Position numbers and translations under genes: made by a program
In this document: piece by piece, positions 33,531 through 41,281 of the stretch
How the letters are laid out: the number at the start of each line of letters is the position of its first letter
How positions within the stretch are numbered: the stretch's first letter is position 1
NCBI RefSeq assembly: GCF_022678645.1
Contig: NZ_JALBWV010000038.1
Coordinates: 21,177 to 85,176, forward strand
Direction: 5' to 3'
Source of the DNA: Saccharopolyspora soli
GTDB lineage: Bacteria > Actinomycetota > Actinomycetes > Mycobacteriales > Pseudonocardiaceae
Length of the DNA stretch: 64,000 nt
Notes under the pieces: model-generated
What the model saw: only the letters and a program-made list of their open reading frames with translations
What the model was told of the DNA's origin: nothing
Databases searched by the model: none

Positions 33531-34594
33531 GCCCGTCCCCGTCGCTGCCCGTTGCGCCGACCGGCCCGGTCGTGGTGGTCGGCGTCCTCCAGGGCGTGCC
33601 AGCGGTCGTAGGCGTTGACGATGTCGGTGACCAGGCGGTGCCGCACCACGTCATGGCTGTCCAACAGGGCGAAGTGCACGTCGTCGACGCCCGAGAGGAT
33701 CTCCTGCACGACCTTCAGCCCGCTGCGCTGGCCGCCGGGCAGGTCGATCTGGGTGACGTCACCGGTGACCACGATCTTGGAGCCGAACCCGAGCCGGGTC
33801 AGGAACATCTTCATCTGCTCCGGCGTGGTGTTCTGCGCCTCGTCGAGGATGATGAACGCGTCGTTCAGGGTCCGACCGCGCATGTAGGCCAGCGGCGCGA
33901 TCTCGATGGTCCCGGCCTGGGTCAGCCGCGGCACCGACTCCGGGTCGACCATGTCGTGCAGCGCGTCGTACAGCGGCCGCAGGTAGGGGTCGATCTTCTC
34001 GTAGAGCGTCCCCGGCAGGAATCCGAGCCGCTCGCCCGCTTCGACCGCGGGACGGGTGAGGATGATCCGGTTGACCTGCTTGGCCTGCAACGCCTGCACG
34101 GCCTTGGCCATCGCCAGGTACGTCTTGCCGGTACCGGCGGGGCCGATGCCGAAGACCACGGTGTGGTGGTCGATGGCGTCGACGTAGCGCTTCTGGTTGA
34201 GGGTCTTGGGGCGGATCGTCCGACCGCGCCGGGACACGATGTCCAGGCTGAGCACGTCGGCTGGCGACTCGTTGTGGTCGGCCGAGAGCATCGCGACGCT
34301 GCGGCGGACGGTGTCCGGCGTGAGCTGGCTGCCCTTGGCGATCAACGCGATCAGCTCGGCGAACACCCGTTCGGCGAACGCGACCTCCGCTGGATCCCCG
34401 GACAGCGTGACCTCGTTGCCCCGGACATGGACATCGGCGGTGAGCAGATCCTCCACCACCCGAAGGTTCTCGTCCCTGGTTCCGACCAGCGTCAACACGA
34501 CGTTGTCGGGAACGGTCACCTTGGACTGCGCTGTTGCGGTCTGGGGATGCTCTCCGGACTGGGCGGCGGCTCCACCCGCTGCAATACCGGCCAC
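33527..34594 (-). CDS. phoH: PhoH-family ATPase
   Basis: A 355-residue ATPase with Walker A GIGPAGTGKTYLAMAKAVQA, Walker B FIILDEAQNTTPEQMK, and the conserved LTRPAVEAGERLGFLPGTLY and SKIVVTGDVTQIDLP. The N-terminal part (VVEDLLTADVHVRGNEVTLS) is the KH-like domain. PhoH proteins are linked to RNA processing, and ybeY is usually next to them. GTG 34594 gives family-like length; the frame extends 25 codons further to another GTG. Confidence 0.92.
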   Translation of the reverse strand: MAGIAAGGAAAQSGEHPQTATAQSKVTVPDNVVLTLVGTRDENLRVVEDLLTADVHVRGNEVTLSGDPAEVAFAERVFAELIALIAKGSQLTPDTVRRSVAMLSADHNESPADVLSLDIVSRRGRTIRPKTLNQKRYVDAIDHHTVVFGIGPAGTGKTYLAMAKAVQALQAKQVNRIILTRPAVEAGERLGFLPGTLYEKIDPYLRPLYDALHDMVDPESVPRLTQAGTIEIAPLAYMRGRTLNDAFIILDEAQNTTPEQMKMFLTRLGFGSKIVVTGDVTQIDLPGGQRSGLKVVQEILSGVDDVHFALLDSHDVVRHRLVTDIVNAYDRWHALEDADHHDRAGRRNGQRRGRA

Positions 34595-34715
34595 GTGTTT
34601 TCGGGCCTGCTTTCTGCGCGTTCGCGCGGGTCGTACGGTCAGTTCTGCATGGCGTCGATGGTAGTCCACTCGGCACGCGATTTGCCGCCATCAGCCCTAC
34701 CGGATCGGCAGCGGA

Positions 34716-35081
34716 TCAGCCCTTCAGCGGCCCACCGGTCATACCGCCCAGCGGTTCGCCGCCCAGCAGGTGCAGGTGCACGTGGAAGATCGTCTGCCCG
34801 GCGTCGGCGTTCGTGTTGAACAGCAGCCGGTAGCCCGATTCGGCGATGCCTTCCTGCTCGGCGATGTCGCGGGCGACGGTGACCAGCTCGGCCAGCAGCT
34901 CCGGGTCGGCGGCGGCCAGCTCGCCGGCGTTGCGGTAGCGCTTCTTCGGCACGACGAGCACGTGGGTCGGCGCCTGGGGATTGATGTCGCGGATCGCGAT
35001 CACCCGATCGTTCTCGTGCACCACGTCGGCCGGGATCTCGCGGGCGATGATCCGCAGGAACAGGGAGTCCAAGTCGCTCAT
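34716..35081 (-). CDS. HIT-family nucleotide hydrolase
   Basis: A 121-residue histidine-triad protein. The catalytic triad is TIFHVHLHLLGGEPLG, and the N-terminal SLFLRIIAREIPADVVHEND and APTHVLVVPKKRY are typical of the HINT branch, which cleaves adenosine phosphoramidates. It lies upstream of phoH on the same strand, 121 bases away. Confidence 0.93.
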   Translation of the reverse strand: MSDLDSLFLRIIAREIPADVVHENDRVIAIRDINPQAPTHVLVVPKKRYRNAGELAAADPELLAELVTVARDIAEQEGIAESGYRLLFNTNADAGQTIFHVHLHLLGGEPLGGMTGGPLKG

Positions 35082-35399
35082 GCCGGAAGGTTATCCGAGC
35101 CGTCCGACTGGGCTCGATCATCGCAGGACCTGCTGGGCTTCCCCGGCACGCTGCGCCGCAATCGGGTCTGGGGGTTGCCCCGTTTGCGGCGCAGCTCTCG
35201 CCGGACCGAGGGGGGAGGTGTCCGGCGAGTGCTGGGGTCCGATGCCCCGTGCGGCACCGGTTGCGACGAGACCTCGTCGCGATCTTTCGCAACCGAGAGT
35301 ATCGCCCTGTCAACCGTTCGCGCTATGGATCGAGCAAAGTTTTTGATCTTCCTAGCACTACGTCACTCAAAGCAAGCAATTCATGGTGCCGGAGACGCG
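35082..35399. other. Intergenic region between rsmE and the HIT gene
   Basis: About 318 bases without a gene. A 10-base perfect stem, CTCGCCGGAC (35197-35206) with GTCCGGCGAG (35220-35229), may terminate the rsmE operon. A second small hairpin, GCGACGAG-acc-TCGTCGC, lies near 35268. Nothing else stands out. Confidence 0.5.
35197..35229 (-). terminator. Hairpin downstream of rsmE
   Basis: CTCGCCGGAC and GTCCGGCGAG pair perfectly around a 13-base G-rich loop, about 170 bases past the rsmE stop on the minus strand. There is no T run. Confidence 0.4.
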
Positions 35400-36143
35400 C
35401 TAGGTCCATCGATCGGTGCGGACGCCGAGCGCGCCGAGGGCGACTGCCGCGGCGGTCGAAGCGCGCAGCACGGTCGGACCCAGCCGTACGACGTGCGCGC
35501 CAGCTGACGCCAGCGTTGCGAGTTCGTCGCTGGTCACGCCGCCTTCGGGGCCGACGACCAGCACGAGCTCGCCGGTCGGGGGCAGATCGATCGATGCCAA
35601 CGGGGTGCTCGCCGCCTCGTGCAGCACCAGCGCCGCATCGGCGCGGCTGACGATCTCGCCGAGTTGCTTGGTGCTCACCGGTTCGTCCACCGGCGGCGTC
35701 CAAGCCCGCCGCGCTTGCTTCGCCGCCTGCGCGGCAGTGCTGCGCCACCGCGCCAGCGCCTTCGCGCCGCGCGGACCGTCGTCCCACTTGGCCACGCACC
35801 GAGCGGCGCGCCACGGCACCACCGCGTCCACGCCCGCCTCGGTGGCCAGTTCCACCGCGAGTTCCCCCCGGTCTCCCTTGACCAGCGCCTGCGCCAGCCG
35901 GACTCGGAGTCCGGGCTGCGGGACGTGCCAGGTCTCGGAAACCGCCAGCTGCAAGGAATCCCGTGCGACCGACACCACTTCGCAACGGGCCAAGCCGCCC
36001 TGCCCGTCGGAGAGCAGCAGCAGTTCGCCGGGTCGCAGGCGGCGCACGGTGGCCGCGTGCTTGCCTTCCGGACCGTCCAAGGCGGTCCCGCCGACAGCGG
36101 GCAACCGCTCGACGGAGAACACCGGCAGCGAGGATTCCGACAT
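35400..36143 (-). CDS. rsmE: 16S rRNA (uracil1498-N3)-methyltransferase
   Basis: A 247-residue SPOUT methyltransferase. The PUA-like N-terminus carries GKHAATVRRLRPGELLLLSD; the knot region has LVLVVGPEGGVTSDELATLA and VVRLGPTVLRASTAAAVALG, the SAM-binding loops. It lies 93 bases downstream of dnaJ and completes the hrcA-dnaJ-rsmE order typical of Gram-positives. The start MSESSLPVFSV is acceptable. Confidence 0.94.
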   Translation of the reverse strand: MSESSLPVFSVERLPAVGGTALDGPEGKHAATVRRLRPGELLLLSDGQGGLARCEVVSVARDSLQLAVSETWHVPQPGLRVRLAQALVKGDRGELAVELATEAGVDAVVPWRAARCVAKWDDGPRGAKALARWRSTAAQAAKQARRAWTPPVDEPVSTKQLGEIVSRADAALVLHEAASTPLASIDLPPTGELVLVVGPEGGVTSDELATLASAGAHVVRLGPTVLRASTAAAVALGALGVRTDRWT

Positions 36144-36236
36144 GTCCGGCCTCGGTTCTTGTCTTTCCAGCGGCGCGGCCGCGGGTTCTCAGGCAGAGGC
36201 AGCGTGGGACCCGCGGTGCAGCCGAGGATCGGGCAG

Positions 36237-37409
36237 TCAGCGGTGGCCGAAGGACCGGAAGCGGGAGAACAGCCCGTGCCGGTTGCCGTTGCCGTTCGCG
36301 GTCACCGTCGGCTCCGGCTGCTCCTCGCCGCGCAGCGTGGCGAGCTGGCGCAGCAGGTCGGACTGGGTGTCGTCGAGCCGGGTCGGCACCACGACATCGA
36401 GGTGCACGTGCAGGTCGCCGTGCCCGCTGACCTTGCCGTTGGAGCGCAGCTTGGGCAGTCCCCGACCGGTGAGCACGTGCTCGGTGCCGGGCTGGGTGCC
36501 GGGTTCCACGGTCAACTCCTCCCGGTCGCCGTCGAGCGCCTCCAGCACGAGCACGGTGCCCAGCGCGGCGGCCGTCATCGGCAACTCGACGGTGCAGTGC
36601 AGGTCCGCGCCGTCGCGGGTGAACCGCTCGTGCGGCAGCTCCTCGACCTCGACGAACAGGTCACCGGCCGGGCCACCGCCGGGCCCGACCTCGCCCTCCC
36701 CGGCCAGCCGCACCCGCATCCCGTCGCCGACCCCGGCCGGGATCTTGACGGTGATGGTGCGCCGCGCGCGGACCCGGCCGTCGCCGCCGCACTGCTGGCA
36801 CGGGTCGGTGATGACCTCGCCGAAACCGCGGCAGACCGGGCACGGACGGGACGTCATGACCTGGCCCAGGAACGACCGCTGCACGGACTGCACCTCGCCG
36901 CGACCACCGCAGGTGTCGCAGGTCGACGGGGCGCTCCCGGCGCGCGAGCCGCCGCCGTCGCAGGAGTCGCAGAGCACCGCCGTATCGACGGTGATGTCCC
37001 GGTTGACGCCGCTGGCGCACTCCTCCAGGGTCAGCTCCAGCCGCAGCAGCGCGTCCGAACCCGGCTGGACCCTGCTGCGCGGACCACGCCCGGATCCGGT
37101 GGCACCGCCGCCGAAGAAGGCGTCCATGATGTCGCCGAGCCCGCCGAATCCGGCGAACGGATCGCCCATGCCGCCCCCGGCGCCGCCGCCGTTGGACAGC
37201 GGATCACCGCCGAGGTCGACGATCTGCCGCTTCTTTGGATCGGAAAGCACCTCATAGGCAGCCGTCACTTCGCGGAACCGCTCCTGCGCTGCCGCATCGG
37301 GGTTGACGTCCGGGTGCAGTTCCCGTGCGAGCTTGCGGTACGCCCGCTTGATCTGCTCGGGTGTCGCGTCCCTGGCCACTCCGAGGGTCGCGTAGTAGTC
37401 CGTGGCCAC
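36237..37409 (-). CDS. dnaJ: Chaperone protein DnaJ (type I, DnaJ2)
   Basis: A 390-residue Hsp40. The J domain (residues 1-70) includes YYATLGVARDATPEQIKRAY and the HPD motif in ELHPDVNPDA. A Gly/Phe region is at about 75-110, then a zinc-finger domain with four CxxCxGxG-type repeats (CDSCDGGG, CDTCGGRG, CPVCRGFG, CQQCGGDG), then the substrate-binding C-terminus. It stimulates DnaK ATPase. Placement 60 bases after hrcA suggests co-transcription and heat-shock control. Confidence 0.95.
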   Translation of the reverse strand: MATDYYATLGVARDATPEQIKRAYRKLARELHPDVNPDAAAQERFREVTAAYEVLSDPKKRQIVDLGGDPLSNGGGAGGGMGDPFAGFGGLGDIMDAFFGGGATGSGRGPRSRVQPGSDALLRLELTLEECASGVNRDITVDTAVLCDSCDGGGSRAGSAPSTCDTCGGRGEVQSVQRSFLGQVMTSRPCPVCRGFGEVITDPCQQCGGDGRVRARRTITVKIPAGVGDGMRVRLAGEGEVGPGGGPAGDLFVEVEELPHERFTRDGADLHCTVELPMTAAALGTVLVLEALDGDREELTVEPGTQPGTEHVLTGRGLPKLRSNGKVSGHGDLHVHLDVVVPTRLDDTQSDLLRQLATLRGEEQPEPTVTANGNGNRHGLFSRFRSFGHR

Positions 37410-37469
37410 CTTCTCCGTACTTCCTCTGCTCGATCAACGAGTTCACGCCGGTCACACGCCGGTGCAGCT

Positions 37470-38495
37470 TCACCGGCCGATCAAGATCTCCCCCACGTAA
37501 GAGGCGACGGCCCGGACCGCCGCCATGGTGCCCGGGTAATCCATCCGGGTCGGCCCGACCACGCCGAGGCCCCCCAGCACCATGCCATCCGAACCACCGT
37601 ATCCGGTCGACACCACCGAGGTCGTCTGCATCTCCTTGGCCTCGTTCTCCATCCCGATGCTGACCCGGACGGTGTCCGAGTCGCGGGCGGCGGCGAGCAG
37701 CTTGAGCACCACGACCTGCTCCTCAAGCGCTTCGAGCACCTGGCGCAGCGAGTTGGGGAAGTCGGCGACGTTGCGGGTCAGGTTCGGGGTGCCGCCGAGC
37801 ACCATCCGTTCCTCCGGGTGCTCCACCAGCGACTCGATGAGCACGCTGCACACCCGGATCAGCGCGTCGCGCAGCTCCGGCGGGGCCTGTTCGGGCAGTT
37901 CGGCCACCGCGACGGAGGCGTCCGCCAGCCGCTTCTCGGCCATCGAGGCGTTGAGCACGTTGCGCAACCGCGCCACGTCTTCGTCGGTGATCACGTCGCC
38001 GAGGTCGACCATCCGCTGGTCGACGCGCCCGGTGTTGGTGATCAGCACCAGCATCAGCCGGGCCGGGGTGATGGTGACGACTTCGACGTGCCGCACCGTC
38101 GACCGGGTCAACGTGGGGTACTGCACGACCGCGACCTGCTGGGTCAGCTGCGCGAGCAACCGCACGCTGCGCCGCATCACGTCGTCGAGGTCCAACGCCC
38201 CTTCCAGGAACTTGTGGATCGCGCGGCGCTCAGGCGAGGTCAGCGGCTTGATGTCGTGCAACCGGTCCACGAACAACCGGTAGCCCTTGTCGGTCGGCAC
38301 CCGACCGGCGCTGGTGTGCGGCTGGACGATGAGGCCCTCCTCTTCCAGCGCAGCCATGTCGTTGCGCACCGTGGCACTGGACACCCCGAGGTTGTGGCGG
38401 TCGACGAGCGCCTTCGAACCCACCGGCTCCTTGGTCGACACGTAGTCGGCCACGATCGCCCGCAGGACGTCGAAGCGGCGTTCATCCGCGTTCAC
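37470..38495 (-). CDS. hrcA: Heat-inducible transcription repressor HrcA
   Basis: A 341-residue repressor that binds CIRCE operators and is stabilised by GroE. The winged helix is DERRFDVLRAIVADYVSTKE and LGVSSATVRNDMAALEEEGL, with the wing HTSAGRVPTDKGYRLFVDRL. Two GTG codons in tandem follow AAGGAGGTG; the second (38495) has the better 7-base spacing. I found no CIRCE-like dyad before this gene, so its own regulation may be indirect. Confidence 0.95.
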   Translation of the reverse strand: MNADERRFDVLRAIVADYVSTKEPVGSKALVDRHNLGVSSATVRNDMAALEEEGLIVQPHTSAGRVPTDKGYRLFVDRLHDIKPLTSPERRAIHKFLEGALDLDDVMRRSVRLLAQLTQQVAVVQYPTLTRSTVRHVEVVTITPARLMLVLITNTGRVDQRMVDLGDVITDEDVARLRNVLNASMAEKRLADASVAVAELPEQAPPELRDALIRVCSVLIESLVEHPEERMVLGGTPNLTRNVADFPNSLRQVLEALEEQVVVLKLLAAARDSDTVRVSIGMENEAKEMQTTSVVSTGYGGSDGMVLGGLGVVGPTRMDYPGTMAAVRAVASYVGEILIGR

Positions 38496-38696
38496 CACGC
38501 CACCTCCTTCTCGTCCCAGCGGCATTCGCGCAGAAAACTCGCCCGGGCTTGCCTCGCCCGGAACCGAGCCTGGGTACCACCTTCGAGTTTACGGTGTTCT
38601 CCCACCGGAGCCGAGAGCCGCAGGCGGGCGGCGGTAGCCTGCGGCGAGGAGGACGGGCGCCGGTCCGGCCCGCTGCATCGAGCGGACCACATCGGC

Positions 38697-38721
38697 TCCG
38701 GCAGCGGTAGCCGCTGCCGGA
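38697..38721 (+). other. GC-rich hairpin in the leader of the gene at 38774
   Basis: TCCGGCAGCGG-tag-CCGCTGCCGGA has 11-base perfect arms and a 3-base loop, ending 52 bases before the start codon. It could be an attenuator or mRNA stabiliser. No T run follows. Confidence 0.45.
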
Positions 38722-38773
38722 CCAACTGCGGTGCGCACCGGGTTCGGCCGTTCGCCAGGAGGTGCGAGTTGCC

Positions 38774-39148
38774 GTGATCTTCAAGGACGTCCGGGAGGGA
38801 CAACCGTATCCCGACCACCGGCTGTCGCTGCGCGACTGGGCCGCGGTCCCGCCGCGCCCGGTGCGGATGGAAGAGCTGGTCACCACGACCAAGGTGCTGC
38901 ACCTGGACCGCCTGCTGAGTCCGGACTCGACGTTCTTCGGCGACCTGTTCCCGCACGTGGTCCGGTGGCGCGGCGAGCTCTACCTGGAAGACGGCCTGCA
39001 CCGAGCTCTCCGCTCGGCCCTCCACCAACGCACCGTCCTGCACGCCCGCGTCCTCGACCTCGATGCGCTGATGAAGCGCTACCCGACCAGGCGCCTTCCG
39101 GAAGGCCAACACACCAGTGACCTCCTCGATCGCGAAGACCGCTTCTAG
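38774..39148 (+). CDS. Conserved hypothetical protein (Rv2375-like)
   Basis: A 124-residue protein starting VIFKDVREGQPYPDHRLSLR at GTG 38774, which has AGGAGG 11 bases upstream; an earlier GTG at 38762 overlaps that ribosome site. The middle, STFFGDLFPHVVRWRGELYL and EDGLHRALRSALHQRTVLHA, is strongly conserved in actinobacteria as I recall, and the gene lies beside hrcA as Rv2375 does. The pattern ELYLEDGLHRALRSAL is ParB/Srx-like in flavour but too short to assign. Function unknown. Confidence 0.8.
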   Translation: MIFKDVREGQPYPDHRLSLRDWAAVPPRPVRMEELVTTTKVLHLDRLLSPDSTFFGDLFPHVVRWRGELYLEDGLHRALRSALHQRTVLHARVLDLDALMKRYPTRRLPEGQHTSDLLDREDRF

Positions 39149-39160
39149 TACCACGACAGG

Positions 39161-39547
39161 TCAGCGCAGTCGAGGCGCTGTCCAAGTCCGCAGCGTCCTT
39201 GCGATCTCCGGCAACTCCAGTTCGCCTGCTGCGATGCCAACCACGAACTTTTCGCCGTCATCGACACTCGGGGCAGTCAGCAGTTCGCCGTTGATCCAGT
39301 AGAAACCGAATGTCGCCACCCAGGCGAGGCGCTTGTTTCCGTCAACCAATGCGTGATTGCGGGCTAGCGAGTGCATCATGGCTGCCGCTTTGTCATGCAA
39401 GCTCGGGTAAGCGTCTTTTCCGAATACCGTGGCTCTGGCCCGAGAGAGCGCACCATCGAGCAGCCCCCAGTCTCGCACTTCCGGAGGGTGCCCAAGAGCA
39501 CGCGTCGCGGCCAGCACCAGATCGTCGATCGTTGGGAACCGGGTCAC
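39161..39547 (-). CDS. doc: Doc-type Fic-domain toxin
   Basis: A 128-residue Fic-fold protein with the active-site motif NHALVDGNKRLAWVATFGFY, matching Doc toxins, which phosphorylate elongation factor EF-Tu. The upstream DKAAAMMHSLARNHAL helix and the late GIAAGELELPEIARTLR are also typical. The GTG start follows the antitoxin stop with no gap, the usual toxin-second order. Confidence 0.9.
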   Translation of the reverse strand: MTRFPTIDDLVLAATRALGHPPEVRDWGLLDGALSRARATVFGKDAYPSLHDKAAAMMHSLARNHALVDGNKRLAWVATFGFYWINGELLTAPSVDDGEKFVVGIAAGELELPEIARTLRTWTAPRLR

Positions 39548-39745
39548 CTACTGCCCCAGACGATCCAGAAGTTCGGCGTCCCTGCGGACCACGAAATCAA
39601 CCGCTTCGGCAAACGAGACTTCGCGTCGAGCGGTGTATTCCCGAATTGCTTGGCGGGCGACGTCCTGCATCGACCGGTGCTCCTCCTCGGCCGCCAGCCT
39701 GAGAGCCTCGGCTTCCTCGTCGGTCAGTCGCAGTGTCATCGCCAT
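39548..39745 (-). CDS. Antitoxin of the Doc pair, ribbon-helix-helix-like
   Basis: A 65-residue protein: MAMTLRLTDEEAEALRLAAE resembles a ribbon-helix-helix N-terminus, followed by EHRSMQDVARQAIREYTARR and FAEAVDFVVRRDAELLDRLG, the part likely to wrap the toxin. ATG 39745 lies 9 bases after tandem repeats of TGATACC that may be its operator. The stop abuts the toxin start. Confidence 0.85.
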   Translation of the reverse strand: MAMTLRLTDEEAEALRLAAEEEHRSMQDVARQAIREYTARREVSFAEAVDFVVRRDAELLDRLGQ

Positions 39746-39753
39746 GATTTGAA

Positions 39754-39770
39754 TGATACCGCCTGATACC
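39754..39770 (-). promoter_or_regulatory. Tandem TGATACC repeats, candidate antitoxin operator
   Basis: TGATACC occurs at 39754-39760 and 39764-39770, spaced by 10 bases, one helical turn, directly upstream of the antitoxin gene. Ribbon-helix-helix antitoxins commonly bind such tandem sites. Confidence 0.5.
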
Positions 39771-39778
39771 ACCCGGCG

Positions 39779-41008
39779 TCACGCGATCAGGTGTTGGACG
39801 ACGCCGTCGGCGAGGAGGCGGCCTCGGTCCGTCAGGACGCAGCGGCCCGCCGTCAGGGCATCGCGGCGCAGCAGGCCGTCCGCCACCGCTTGCTTCGCCG
39901 CCAGGCGGCCGGACTCGTCGAGGACTTCCACCGGCAGACCGGTGGTCAGCCGGAGCTCCAGCATGATCCGCTCGATGCGCTGGTCCTCGGCGCTCAGGCG
40001 CTCCCGCCCGGCGGCCGGGGACTTCCCCTCCGCCAGCAGCGCCGTGTAGCGGGCCGGGTGCTTGACGTTCCACCAGCGGACACCGCCGACGTGGCTGTGC
40101 GCGCCCGGTCCGGCGCCCCACCAATCACCGCCCTGCCAGTAGCCGAGGTTGTGGTGGCAGCGCGCTTGGTCGTCGCGGGCCCAGTTGGACACCTCGTACC
40201 AGCCCAAACCGGCTTCGCCGAGCACGCCGTCGATCAGTTCGTAGCGGTCGGCGAGCACATCGTCGTCGGGCATCGGCAGCTCGCCGCGGCGGACCTTGCG
40301 AGCCATCGCGGTGCCGTCCTCGACGATCAGCGCATACGCCGAGACGTGGTCGACCCCGGTGGCCAGCACCGCGTCCAGCGAGGCCCGCAGGTCGTCGTTG
40401 GTCTCGCCCGGCGTGCCGTAGATCAGGTCCAGGTTGACGTGCTCGAAACCGGCCTCGCGCGCCTCCCCGGCCGCCGCGACGGCGCGGCCCGGTGTGTGCC
40501 GCCGGTCCAGCACCCGCAACACGTGTTCGGCGACCGACTGCATGCCCAGCGAGACTCGGGTGAACCCCGCTTCGCGGATCCCGGCGAAGAACTCCGGCGA
40601 GGTCGATTCCGGGTTGGACTCGGTAGTGATTTCCGCCGCACTGCTCAGCCCGAACGAACCTCGGATCGCTGCCAGCACCTCGCCCAGTCGCCGCGCGCCG
40701 AGCAGCGACGGGGTGCCGCCGCCGACGAACACCGTCTGCGCCACCGGGACCGGCCGATCGCCCGCGGCCAGCGCCCGCGCGCCCAGCTCCAACTCCGCCC
40801 GCAAGCCGTCCAGCCAGCTGCCGAAACTCGCTGATGAGCCCAGCTCATCAGCGGTGTAGGTGTTGAAGTCGCAGTACCCGCAGCGGGTGGCGCAGAACGG
40901 CACGTGGACGTACACCCCGAAGGGCCGCGAACCCAGTCCGGTCAGGGCTTCCGGGGGCAGTGATCCGTCGACCGGTGCGGGTTCGCCGGTGGGCAGCTGA
41001 GCAGGCAC
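39779..41008 (-). CDS. hemW: Heme chaperone HemW / radical SAM coproporphyrinogen dehydrogenase-like
   Basis: A 409-residue radical SAM protein. The cluster motif is VPFCATRCGYCDFNTYTADE (CxxxCxxC), then VFVGGGTPSLLGARRLGEVL and TESNPESTSPEFFAGIREAG. The C-terminal HemW-specific domain includes SNWARDDQARCHHNLGYWQG. HemW proteins bind and deliver heme. GTG 41008 is the best start. It is divergent from the sulfite reductase operon, as Rv2388c is near Rv2391 by memory. Confidence 0.9.
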   Translation of the reverse strand: MPAQLPTGEPAPVDGSLPPEALTGLGSRPFGVYVHVPFCATRCGYCDFNTYTADELGSSASFGSWLDGLRAELELGARALAAGDRPVPVAQTVFVGGGTPSLLGARRLGEVLAAIRGSFGLSSAAEITTESNPESTSPEFFAGIREAGFTRVSLGMQSVAEHVLRVLDRRHTPGRAVAAAGEAREAGFEHVNLDLIYGTPGETNDDLRASLDAVLATGVDHVSAYALIVEDGTAMARKVRRGELPMPDDDVLADRYELIDGVLGEAGLGWYEVSNWARDDQARCHHNLGYWQGGDWWGAGPGAHSHVGGVRWWNVKHPARYTALLAEGKSPAAGRERLSAEDQRIERIMLELRLTTGLPVEVLDESGRLAAKQAVADGLLRRDALTAGRCVLTDRGRLLADGVVQHLIA

Positions 41009-41074
41009 GTCACCACTGTCCCACCATTCGGATGGGGTTGGACCGCCCGGTCGGGGCGTGGCAGGCTGCTCCCG

Positions 41075-41167
41075 ATGGGTATGACCTTGCCGAGGCTTCT
41101 GCTGGTCAGCCGCCGCTACGTGGATCTGCGGCGGGTGTCCAGCGCGCTGTGCCGCGCCATGGGTTGA
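41075..41167 (+). CDS. Cys-containing leader peptide before nirA (putative attenuator)
   Basis: A 30-residue peptide, MGMTLPRLLLVSRRYVDLRR then VSSALCRAMG. RRYVDLRRVSSALC is the signature of actinobacterial leader peptides found upstream of sulfur assimilation genes, where a late Cys codon near the stop could stall ribosomes when cysteine is scarce. The stop is 114 bases before nirA, enough for alternative RNA folds. The start may be ATG 41075 or 41081, and there is no strong ribosome site, so the mRNA may be nearly leaderless. The attenuation role is inferred from family context. Confidence 0.8.
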   Translation: MGMTLPRLLLVSRRYVDLRRVSSALCRAMG

Positions 41168-41281
41168 TCCCGCCGCCGCGTTCTGCATTGTCCAGTCGGC
41201 GCCGGGAGCGCCGAGCAGTGCGAACCGTCGCGGACGGGCCGCCTCCCCGGCGCTGCCGCGCCTGAATCCCGGAGGTCGGAC

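Noticed and set aside
38496..38600. A possible CIRCE operator upstream of hrcA
   Set aside because: No TTAGCACTC-N9-GAGTGCTAA-like dyad is present there.
35619..38777. A very long open frame on the plus strand across rsmE, dnaJ and hrcA
   Set aside because: It is the complement of three clear genes; such frames stay open because third positions are GC-rich. Its product has no domain.
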